Source of the DNA: UBA10438 sp044238605 | GTDB taxonomy: Bacteria; Bacteroidota; Ignavibacteria; Kapaibacteriales; Kapaibacteriaceae | Reading direction: 5' to 3' | DNA length: 64,000 bases | Assembly: GCA_044238605.1 (NCBI GenBank) | Contig: JBIICY010000006.1 | Location: 124,001 to 188,000, forward strand | In this document: one piece after another, positions 44,153 through 51,045 of the stretch | Position numbering within the stretch: the stretch's first letter is position 1 | Layout of the letters: each line of letters begins with the position of its first letter | Notes under the pieces: generated by a model | The model's input: the letters and a program-made list of their open reading frames with translations, nothing else | What the model was told of the DNA's origin: nothing | The model's database searches: none | Translations under genes and position numbers: made by a program

Positions 44153-44509
44153 TTATTTCTGTGACTTGTCTGGTGTAACAACACCAACTTCTGTCTTTGG
44201 TGACAATGAAGTGGATTTTACATCCTTTGCCTTCATTGAGCAGCAAGAAGCCCCTTCCTTCTTGGCGCTGGCAGTAGAGCAGCTTGCAGACTTCTCTGTT
44301 GAGCACTCTTTTGAAGACTTCGCAGCTGTTGCGCAGTGATCATCTGATACCTTCTTCACAGCGGCCGTAGACTTACTTGAGCAACATGAGGCGCCAGATT
44401 TTGCCTTAGCAGCTGAAGATGTTGAGCAAGACTCGCCGTTGCCAGCTACTGCAAGTGTGGTTGCGGCAAACAAGCCTGCAGCCATCATTGTGATTGTGCG
44501 GAAGTTCAT
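44153..44509 (-). CDS. secreted cysteine-rich small protein
   Basis: A 118-residue protein with a clear signal peptide (MNFRTITMMAAGLFAATT, cleavage near AVAG). The mature part is almost only Ser, Ala, Lys, Thr and Cys. It has eight cysteines (C28, C42-C43, C59, C69, C77, C89-C90). Two copies of CSTxSAxK...GASCCS (28-44 and 77-91) show an internal duplication. AGGAG precedes the ATG and a good promoter lies upstream. I do not recognise the family; metal binding or a disulfide-rich surface peptide are both possible. It lies 92 bp before the GldM-like operon on the same strand. Confidence 0.7.
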   Translation of the reverse strand: MNFRTITMMAAGLFAATTLAVAGNGESCSTSSAAKAKSGASCCSSKSTAAVKKVSDDHCATAAKSSKECSTEKSASCSTASAKKEGASCCSMKAKDVKSTSLSPKTEVGVVTPDKSQK

Positions 44510-44561
44510 GATGAGCTCCTGTGTTGAAATGCTATGTGTGGATTTTTAGGTTTTAGTCGTA

Positions 44562-44593
44562 CAAAATAGGACGTAGCAAGCCTTTTTTGCAAA
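44562..44593 (-). promoter_or_regulatory. promoter of the Cys-rich gene
   Basis: On the minus strand TTTG (44590-44593), 21 nt, then TATTTTG (44562-44568). This is close to the Bacteroidota TTTG-N19-21-TAnnTTTG promoter. The 5' leader would be about 45 nt. Confidence 0.6.
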
Positions 44594-44659
44594 GGAATTT
44601 GCGTGCCAATCGGCATATTCCCTTTGAGAGTACTAAGCAGTAATACGTAGCAAAAGAAA

Positions 44660-44694
44660 CCTCCCGCTACCACTTGGCTGTGGTTAGCGGGAGG
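44660..44694 (-). terminator. intrinsic terminator of nrdJ
   Basis: CCTCCCGCTACCAC (44660-44673) pairs with GTGGTTAGCGGGAGG (44680-44694) with a single bulged base and a 6-nt loop. On the minus strand the stem is followed by TTTCTTTT. It lies 25 bp after the nrdJ stop. Confidence 0.9.
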
Positions 44695-44718
44695 ATTTTA
44701 TAACCTTCTGTATGAAAA

Positions 44719-47700
44719 TCAACTACAGCCCGTTGTGGTACCGCAGTTGAGGCACATTGTGCATGCCCCATTACGGACAACTTGGGTGCTCTGGCACTTC
44801 GAACAAGACTCCCCTGTATACCCCATATTCTTGGGATCGAGGGTCTTGTGCTTCGCACCATCTCCGTCAGTATGGGCTGATACGGCTTCCATCACCTCGT
44901 TAAACGTTGCTGCCGGTGTGATCTCTGAATCGTGAGAAGGGGCTACAGGTTGCGCAACTGCCTGAACAGGGGCAGCTTCAGTTGACTCTTCCTTTGATGT
45001 GAGCGCGGCTGGCTTGGTGTCTGCACCAGTAACGTGCACAAAGTCTGTCCGGTTTAGGTAATCATAACCAAGCGTCCGGAAGATATAGTCCAGGATCGAT
45101 GTCGCGTTCTTAATCGCTTCATGACCTTCCACAAACCCGGCTGGTTCGAAGCGGGTAAATGTGAAGGTGTCTACCAGCTCATCAAGTGGCACACCGTATT
45201 GCAGGGCCTTCGACGTCAGAACTGCAAAGCAGTTTAGGAGCCCCTTGAATGATGCACCTTCCTTGTACATGTCGATGAAGATCTCACCAAGTGATCCGTC
45301 GTCGAACTCTCCCGTGCGGATGTAGACCTTGTGTCCGCCAACCGTAGCTTCACGGACGTAGCCGTGACGACGCTTCGGAAGTCTGCGGCGCTCCGCACGC
45401 TGATACACGCGTTCAACGATAACCTTCTGGATTGCCTTTTGGTCTACTGTTTCGTCCCAATCGTCCTGGTCTCCAAGAAGCACCATTTCGTCGAAGTTGT
45501 CGTTGCTGGCGTTCAGTGGCTGTGAAAGCTTCGACCCATCACGATACAACGCAATTGCCTTGAGCATCAAGCGCCAAGAGGCCAGATGCACATCACCTAC
45601 GTTATCTACAGTGGCATCAGCCGGCATGTTGATCGTCTTCGAGATTGCACCTGAAATGAACGGCTGAGCAGCCGCCATCATGTGCACGTGTGCCATGTAG
45701 TCGATATAGCGCTCGCCACGCTTTCCGCACTTGTTGGCGCAATCAAAGATGGCAAGGTGCTCATCCTTGATGTGAGGAGCCCCTTCGATCATCATCGTGC
45801 CACAGATGTAGTCGTTTACTTCGTCGATCTGCTTCAAACTGAAGCCGAGCGACTGAAGCATGTCAAAGCCGGGATCATCAAGCTGGGCGGCGTCAAATCC
45901 GAGCTGGCCGCAGAGCTCTTCACCAAGCGTGTACTTGTTGAAGACAAAGCGGATGTCGAATGTGCTGTCGAGCTGACGCTCAATAGCCTCGATGGCTTCA
46001 TCAGTGAAGTTGAGCGACTTCAGCGATGCACGATTGATATGCGGGCACCCCACGAGTGAGCCGTGCCCCTTGCAGTACTTCTCAATATCGTCGATCTGCT
46101 CATCTGTGTATCCTAGGGCACTAAGTGCCTTGTGCACAGACTGATTAACGATCTTGAAGTATCCGCCACCGGCAAGCTTCTTGTACTTGACGATGGCAAA
46201 ATCTGGCTCAATGCCAGTTGTGTCGCAATCCATAACAAGGCCGATCGTACCCGTAGGTGCGATAACCGTTGCCTGTGCGTTGCGATATCCATGCTCTTCC
46301 CCAAGAGCAAGTGCCTTGTCCCACGCCAAACGAGATGCCACTGTCAGATAGTCAGGGCAAACCGCCTCATCAATGCCAGATGGCTTGATGGTGAGACCTT
46401 CGTATTCCTCATCAGATGCGTTGTATGCTGCACGCCTGTGATTTCGAATGACGCGAAGCATCGCGTCTTTGTTCTTCTTGTATTTCGGGAATGGACCTAC
46501 GTCGCGCGACATTTCCGCACTGGCCGCATAGGATTCACCGGTCATCACCGATGTAAGTGCTCCGCAGATCGCAAGCGCTTCCTGTGAATCGTATGGGATG
46601 CCCATCATCATGAGCACTGTGCCAAGGTTGGCATAGCCAAGCCCGAGCGTACGGAAATCGTACGACCGCTGAGCAACTTCCTTGGACGGGAACTGGGCCA
46701 TCAGCACGGAGACTTCGAGTACGACCGTCCACAGACGCACTGCATGACGGTAGTCTTCAACCTTGATGGTCTGCGTTGCTTCGTCGTAGAAGTGCGCCAG
46801 ATTCAGCGATGCAAGGTTGCACGCTGTGTCGTCAAGGAACATGTACTCAGAACACGGATTCGATCCGTTGATCCGCCCGTCTGTTGGACATGTGTGCCAT
46901 TCGTTGATCGTTGTATCGAACTGCAGTCCGGGATCTGCGCTCTTCCACGAGCTCATGTTGATCTTGTTCCACAAGTCGCGGGCACGAACGGTGATGGTCT
47001 TGGTGGCGTCTGTTCGCCAAACAAGATTCCATGGACTGTCTGTGATCACAGCTTCCATGAAGTCATTCGTCACTCGAACAGAGTTGTTTGAGTTCTGTCC
47101 GGATACGGTGTTGTATGCTTCGCCTTCATAGTGTGTGTCGAACGCCTGGAAATCTACCGAGGTGTATCCTTGATCAATCAACGCAAGTGTGCGCTTGATG
47201 ATGTTGTATGGGATACCTCGGTTAAGACCGCGCTGGATCAGCACGCGCAGGCGCTCGTTGTGTGCTTCGTCTGTACCGCCGTCTGCCGCTGCACTTGCGA
47301 TTTCCTGCATAAAGGTCGAAGAGATCTTCGAGCCTGCTACGAGAGCGGCTACTTTCTCTTCTTCCTTGGCCTTCCATTCAATAAACTTCTCGATATCTGG
47401 ATGGTCTACGTTTACGATAACCATCTTTGCTGCTCGACGCGTTGTACCGCCACTCTTGATCGCGCCAGCGGCACGGTCAAAGATCTTCAGGAACGACATC
47501 AAACCACTCGATACTCCACCACCTGACAGACGCTCGCTCTCACCACGCAGATTCGAGAAGTTCGAACCAGTACCCGACCCGTACTTGAAAATGCGGGCTT
47601 CACGCGTAGCAAGGTCAAAAATGCCCCCTTCGTTCACCAGGTCATCGCTGACCGACTGGATGAAACATGCATGGGGCTGAGGGTGCGTATAGGCGTCTGC

Positions 47701-48213
47701 TGAACGCGTAAGCTTCTTCGTGTCGGGGTCTACGTAGTGGTGACCTTGTGCCGAACCAGTAATGCCATAGGCATAGTTCAGGCCAGTATTGAACCACTGC
47801 GGAGAGTTCGGCGCCGCCATCTGCTTGAGCAGCATGAACGAGATTTCGTCATAGAAGGCCTGGGCATCATCTGCGGTGTCGAAGTAGCCATATTGCTCTC
47901 CCCACCAGCGCCAGCAACCTGCAAGGCGGTGAACAACCTGCTTCACGGAATTTTCAGCACCGGTAAGGGGCGTACCGTCGTCGGTTAGGATGGGCTGCCC
48001 AGAGGCGTCAACCTGCGGGACACCGGCTTTGCGGAAATACTTTTGAGCAAGGATATCGGTTGCTACCTGAGACCATGCCTCTGGTACCTCGATGTTTTCC
48101 ATGCGGAAGATTTCCTTGCCGTTTTGGTTGCGCAGCACGGATTCTCTAACCGTGTAGCGGAACATGTCGTACGATGTCGTACCGGCGGTTGTAAAGCGGC
48201 GCGTAATCTTCAT
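44719..48213 (-). CDS. nrdJ: adenosylcobalamin-dependent ribonucleotide reductase (class II)
   Basis: NrdJ reduces ribonucleotides to deoxyribonucleotides with a thiyl radical made from adenosylcobalamin; it needs no oxygen. The 1164-residue protein has the core motifs NPCSEYMFLDDTACNLASLNLAH, FKYGSGTGSNFSNLRG and VIAPTGTIGLVMDCDTTGIE in order (each part of longer conserved blocks). The C-terminus has two CxxC pairs and a final Cys (SCSKCQS, CTMCLNCGTTTGC) for re-reduction. The ATG at 48213 has GGGAGAG upstream; an in-frame GTG lies 6 bp earlier. A long structured leader precedes it. Confidence 0.95.
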   Translation of the reverse strand: MKITRRFTTAGTTSYDMFRYTVRESVLRNQNGKEIFRMENIEVPEAWSQVATDILAQKYFRKAGVPQVDASGQPILTDDGTPLTGAENSVKQVVHRLAGCWRWWGEQYGYFDTADDAQAFYDEISFMLLKQMAAPNSPQWFNTGLNYAYGITGSAQGHHYVDPDTKKLTRSADAYTHPQPHACFIQSVSDDLVNEGGIFDLATREARIFKYGSGTGSNFSNLRGESERLSGGGVSSGLMSFLKIFDRAAGAIKSGGTTRRAAKMVIVNVDHPDIEKFIEWKAKEEEKVAALVAGSKISSTFMQEIASAAADGGTDEAHNERLRVLIQRGLNRGIPYNIIKRTLALIDQGYTSVDFQAFDTHYEGEAYNTVSGQNSNNSVRVTNDFMEAVITDSPWNLVWRTDATKTITVRARDLWNKINMSSWKSADPGLQFDTTINEWHTCPTDGRINGSNPCSEYMFLDDTACNLASLNLAHFYDEATQTIKVEDYRHAVRLWTVVLEVSVLMAQFPSKEVAQRSYDFRTLGLGYANLGTVLMMMGIPYDSQEALAICGALTSVMTGESYAASAEMSRDVGPFPKYKKNKDAMLRVIRNHRRAAYNASDEEYEGLTIKPSGIDEAVCPDYLTVASRLAWDKALALGEEHGYRNAQATVIAPTGTIGLVMDCDTTGIEPDFAIVKYKKLAGGGYFKIVNQSVHKALSALGYTDEQIDDIEKYCKGHGSLVGCPHINRASLKSLNFTDEAIEAIERQLDSTFDIRFVFNKYTLGEELCGQLGFDAAQLDDPGFDMLQSLGFSLKQIDEVNDYICGTMMIEGAPHIKDEHLAIFDCANKCGKRGERYIDYMAHVHMMAAAQPFISGAISKTINMPADATVDNVGDVHLASWRLMLKAIALYRDGSKLSQPLNASNDNFDEMVLLGDQDDWDETVDQKAIQKVIVERVYQRAERRRLPKRRHGYVREATVGGHKVYIRTGEFDDGSLGEIFIDMYKEGASFKGLLNCFAVLTSKALQYGVPLDELVDTFTFTRFEPAGFVEGHEAIKNATSILDYIFRTLGYDYLNRTDFVHVTGADTKPAALTSKEESTEAAPVQAVAQPVAPSHDSEITPAATFNEVMEAVSAHTDGDGAKHKTLDPKNMGYTGESCSKCQSTQVVRNGACTMCLNCGTTTGCS

Positions 48214-48426
48214 GCGCACTCTCCCATCACGTTATGTCGGTTATGCAAATACCAACACCCTGCCTACGGGGATCGTAGGATAGTGACGCTACCGCTGCGG
48301 AATGATGGGGAATCATTCCGTTCGGGAACACCGGCTCTTCGACTGTGGGAAGGGTTTGGAACGTTACGACGAAACAAAACGTGGTGAGTGCACTTCCTCT
48401 TTATGCTGCCGTGTTTCGGTCGTAAC
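48214..48426 (-). promoter_or_regulatory. structured 5' leader of nrdJ (candidate riboswitch)
   Basis: About 210 nt of untranslated leader. In transcript order: a long stem from GTTACGACCGAAAC and GTTTCGTCGTAAC (48413-48426 with 48363-48375; one bulge), a perfect 9-bp hairpin with CGGAATGAT arms (48298-48320), and a 6-bp hairpin CCTACG/CGTAGG (48263-48279) close to the start codon. A CCGCAGCGGTAG stretch faintly recalls cobalamin riboswitches, but no B12 box is present. An RNA motif upstream of nrdJ has been reported in other bacteria; I cannot say whether this is the same. Confidence 0.55.
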
Positions 48427-48431
48427 AACGG

Positions 48432-48461
48432 CAAGATAGCGTGTCAATTTTTCAACGTCAA
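48432..48461 (-). promoter_or_regulatory. candidate nrdJ promoter
   Basis: On the minus strand TTGA (48458-48461), 19 nt, then TATCTTG (48432-48438). It resembles the Bacteroidota promoter and would start the transcript near 48426, at the first arm of the leader stem. Confidence 0.45.
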
Positions 48462-48520
48462 CGTGCAAGACGTACTTGTGGATAAAATCCACTGAAACAA
48501 ATTGTTATCAACGTACTTGC
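48453..48520. promoter_or_regulatory. regulatory region with DnaA box, palindrome and direct repeats
   Basis: TGTGGATAA at 48477-48485 is a perfect DnaA box; it overlaps a palindrome GTGGAT-AAA-ATCCAC (48478-48492). TTATCAACG (48505-48513) is a near box. ACGTACTTG occurs twice (48470 and 48511) and CAACGT several times. This lies just upstream of the nrdJ promoter in a 358-bp divergent gap. Together with the leader it accounts for most of that gap; the rest, up to 48571, is A+T-rich and holds no clear element besides a weak promoter for the PAP2 gene. Confidence 0.5.
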
Positions 48521-48571
48521 ATCTTTTGAACTTGGTTTTTTCTGAAAAAGAATATTGTAGTTTCACCGTAG

Positions 48572-49162
48572 ATGTCTTCCCTCCTCGAACTGCTGAAATC
48601 CCTTGATACATGGGCGTTGTACGCGATCAACCACGGGTTGTCCAACCCGCTGTTTGATGCCCTGATGCCGCGTATCACGGCAACATCGTTCTGGATGCCG
48701 ATCTATGTAATCGGGATCGTTGGTTTAGTAGTTCAGGGAGTGCGAACCCGGTACTTACGGGGAAACCGCCTCATCGTGTGTGCTTGCGTAATGGTGCTTG
48801 GCATTCTTGTTCTTGACCAGGCAGGAAACAGACTCCTGAAAGAGGTTATCGGCAGGCCCAGACCCTACGAGGTCTTGCCGGATATCTACAAGCTGGTTGG
48901 GTCGGGAGGGGGCTCCTTCCCGTCGAATCACGCATTAAACAATGCCTTTATCGCGGTGATCCTCAGTGCATGGTTTCCACGCTGGCGCAAGATCTGGTGG
49001 AGCATTGCAGCCCTGATCATGTTTACGCGTCCGTACTGTGGGGTGCATTATCCGAGCGATGTACTAGGCGGACTCCTTATCGGGCTCTCGGCAGGGGTGC
49101 TTACCGTGCGGGCAGTGCGCTCTCGATGGCCGCAATACCTGACCGTGCCGCCCCCTCAATAG
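48572..49162 (+). CDS. PAP2 family lipid phosphatase
   Basis: A 196-residue membrane phosphatase with about five helices. All three motif regions of the family are present: KEVIGRPRP, SFPSNHALNNAF (PSNH where PSGH is usual) and RPYCGVHYPSDVLGG with the catalytic His. Likely substrates are undecaprenyl diphosphate, phosphatidic acid or related lipids. It is divergent from nrdJ and its 3' end overlaps hpnE on the other strand by 62 bp. Confidence 0.87.
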   Translation: MSSLLELLKSLDTWALYAINHGLSNPLFDALMPRITATSFWMPIYVIGIVGLVVQGVRTRYLRGNRLIVCACVMVLGILVLDQAGNRLLKEVIGRPRPYEVLPDIYKLVGSGGGSFPSNHALNNAFIAVILSAWFPRWRKIWWSIAALIMFTRPYCGVHYPSDVLGGLLIGLSAGVLTVRAVRSRWPQYLTVPPPQ

Positions 49163-50399
49163 TTGCCGGCAGCCCGGTGGATGTCCAGTCCCCTGCAACG
49201 AACAGATTGGACACCTCTGCGGTAAAGTGATTGGCTGATGGACGCATGGTAAGCGGGCCCAGCAGGGGCGTTGCGGTCTTTTCCTTGATGACAAGGCCTT
49301 TGCGCAGCTCTGCATCATGTATCTCGGGCAGTAGCTGGCGGAGTTCAGTATCGCACAGAGCAACAATCTCCTCTTGAGACGTCCCCACGATGGCGTGTCC
49401 TGCACTTACCGTGAGTGCCACAAGTCCGGGCGCAATCCGACGTTTGTTGAACACCCACTGAATCGTGGTGCCAAGCGTTGCAAGGAGCTCATCGTGCATC
49501 CACTGACGATCGTACCAGAGGTACACGCTGGCGATCGGGCTCATCTCAGGTGCTACAGGCAGCTGTGTTTGGATGCCAGATGCAGCACATAGTCTGTCCA
49601 AGGCACGCTGCGGCACACAGCTTACGATGGCATCAACCGACTCAATCGCCCCGTTACTCAGCAATACCTGCGAGCAACTGTTACCATCTATGACCAATTG
49701 ATCTACCGAGGTATGGAGCAACACGCGGCCGCCTCGTTGGTCAATCCACGAAGGAAGGGGATCAACAAGGTCGCTCAATCCGCAGGTTGGAATCAGCAGG
49801 GCCGAATCCGTGCTCGATCCCAGAAATGCAAGTTTCATCACGGCAACAAGCAGATCTGCAGATGCTGCTTCCAGAGGTGCATTAAGTGTAGCCAACACCA
49901 CAGGTTCCCAGAACCTCTCAACGATGTCTGCCGGCTGCCCGCCCTGCCGAAGAAACTCAGCACAAGTTTTGCCTGTGCCGTTAGCGGAGCCCCGTGCAAT
50001 GGAGATAGCTAATCGTATGGCAGCGAGCCGCGACCGCATTCTTACGCCTGTAAGCCTGAGTATTCCAGCTACAACCCCCAACTTGCCCGGCAGAAGAGAG
50101 GTGTCCAATGTGTGCTTCTGCTGAGAGGCGTCAACAAACGTGACGCCTAGCGATTGCTGAGGCTCTAGCAGATGCTCCGTGCCGAGCGTTCGAACTACAT
50201 TGAGAAAGGCGCTGTAGCACCCCATCATCACGTGCTGACCATTGTCGATGTGATGTCCGGTGTCTCGATCAACGAACGATCTGGCACGTCCACCAACGTA
50301 TCCGCGCTCCTCTACAAGCAGCACCTCATGGCCCCGCCCGGCCGCCTCAACAGCCGCCGCGATACCTGCCCAGCCCCCTCCGATCACAAGAATCTTCAT
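49101..50399 (-). CDS. hpnE: squalene-associated FAD-dependent desaturase (HpnE-like)
   Basis: A 432-residue flavoprotein of the phytoene desaturase/amine oxidase superfamily. The N-terminal dinucleotide motif is LVIGGGWAGIAAAVEAAG, followed by VEERGYVGGRARSF and the DNGQHVMMGCY segment typical of HpnE. The C-terminal FAD motif is NLFVAGDWTSTGLPATIEGA. HpnE removes the hydroxyl from hydroxysqualene in squalene synthesis. hpnC/hpnD are not nearby, so a carotenoid role remains possible. The ATG at 50399 precedes the FAD motif directly; the longer frame runs through csaA on the other strand. Confidence 0.82.
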   Translation of the reverse strand: MKILVIGGGWAGIAAAVEAAGRGHEVLLVEERGYVGGRARSFVDRDTGHHIDNGQHVMMGCYSAFLNVVRTLGTEHLLEPQQSLGVTFVDASQQKHTLDTSLLPGKLGVVAGILRLTGVRMRSRLAAIRLAISIARGSANGTGKTCAEFLRQGGQPADIVERFWEPVVLATLNAPLEAASADLLVAVMKLAFLGSSTDSALLIPTCGLSDLVDPLPSWIDQRGGRVLLHTSVDQLVIDGNSCSQVLLSNGAIESVDAIVSCVPQRALDRLCAASGIQTQLPVAPEMSPIASVYLWYDRQWMHDELLATLGTTIQWVFNKRRIAPGLVALTVSAGHAIVGTSQEEIVALCDTELRQLLPEIHDAELRKGLVIKEKTATPLLGPLTMRPSANHFTAEVSNLFVAGDWTSTGLPATIEGAARSGIAAIESALPAR

Positions 50400-50421
50400 T
50401 TCGTTGCAAATTAGAGCATCT

Positions 50422-50754
50422 ATGTTCTGCTCATGGGAAGATTTTGAAAAACTCCAGCTGCGCGTTGGCACGATCGTCGATGCCCAGCCGTTCCCCGAAG
50501 CCCGCAAACCAGCCTACAAGCTGATGGTGGATTTCGGCAAGGGAGACGTGCGCCGCTCTAGCGCACAGATCACGCAACTCTATACACCTGAATCACTTAT
50601 CGGACTCCAAGTTCTCTGCGTCTGCGGCTTCCCACCCAAACAGATCGGCCCCTGGGTCTCAGAAGTCCTCGTAACGGGCTTCCACCGCCCCGACGGCGCA
50701 GTGGTCCTGTGCGTCCCAGACGGAGAGGTAGAGAATGGAGAGCCACTTAGGTAG
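50422..50754 (+). CDS. csaA: CsaA-like tRNA-binding domain protein
   Basis: A 110-residue single OB-fold protein of the EMAP/Tyr-tRNA-synthetase C-terminal type. Key stretches are EDFEKLQLRVGTIVDAQPFP, ARKPAYKLMVDFG, SAQITQLYTPESLIGLQVL and SEVLVTGFHRPDGAVVL. CsaA is a tRNA-binding, chaperone-like dimer associated with protein secretion in Bacillus. It starts 22 bp from the divergent hpnE start. A heptamer repeat array follows its stop. Confidence 0.88.
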   Translation: MFCSWEDFEKLQLRVGTIVDAQPFPEARKPAYKLMVDFGKGDVRRSSAQITQLYTPESLIGLQVLCVCGFPPKQIGPWVSEVLVTGFHRPDGAVVLCVPDGEVENGEPLR

Positions 50755-50760
50755 GGACGA

Positions 50761-50861
50761 GGTACTGGAGGTACTGATTACTGATTACTGATTACTGGGT
50801 ACTGGGTACAATGAAGCCCGTAATCAGTAATCCGTAATCAGTAACCAGTAATCAGTAATCC
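50761..50861. repeat. heptanucleotide arrays in inverted orientation
   Basis: A forward block (GGTACTG and ATTACTG, about 7 units, 50761-50811) is followed by six units of GTAATCA/GTAATCC/GTAACCA (50820-50861), the reverse complement of the same 7-mer. The two blocks can form a long imperfect hairpin between csaA and tRNA-Leu. Confidence 0.9.
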
Positions 50862-50872
50862 CTCTTCTTTCG

Positions 50873-50880
50873 TATCTTCG
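50873..50880 (+). promoter_or_regulatory. candidate -7 element of tRNA-Leu
   Basis: TATCTTCG lies 8 bp before the mature tRNA end, matching the TAnnTT(T/C)G pattern seen before tRNA-Asn and other genes. Confidence 0.4.
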
Positions 50881-50888
50881 CAACCCCT

Positions 50889-50970
50889 GCGGAAGTGGCG
50901 AAATTGGCAGACGCACCAGACTTAGGATCTGGCGGGGCAACCTGTGAGAGTTCGAGTCTCTCCTTCCGCA
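50889..50970 (+). tRNA. tRNA-Leu (TAG anticodon)
   Basis: An 82-nt class II tRNA. GCGGAAG pairs with CTTCCGC and the discriminator is A. The anticodon arm is CCAGA-CTTAGGA-TCTGG with TAG at 50923-50925. A short variable arm and the T loop GTTCGAGTC follow. CCA is not encoded. A T7 tract (50974-50980) follows. Confidence 0.96.
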
Positions 50971-50987
50971 CAGCTTTTTTTCATTGA

Positions 50988-51031
50988 AGCCCCCTTACTG
51001 GACCTGTAGCTACCTTTTTGAGCAGGGGGCT
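50988..51031. repeat. inverted pair of the G-rich octamer upstream of tig
   Basis: AGCCCCCT (50988-50995) and AGGGGGCT (51024-51031) are exact inverted copies with 28 nt between them, placed between tRNA-Leu and the tig start. The second copy lies just before the ribosome-binding site, so a hairpin could affect tig translation. Confidence 0.75.
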
Positions 51032-51045
51032 ATCAGGAGACTCGT

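Noticed and set aside
48214..48426. Classical cobalamin riboswitch upstream of nrdJ
   Set aside because: No sequence resembling the B12 box is present; only a short CCGCAGCGG-like similarity. Kept as a structured leader of unknown type.
50400..50507. N-terminal extension of hpnE
   Set aside because: The FAD-binding motif should lie at the very N-terminus, and the extension runs antisense through csaA.
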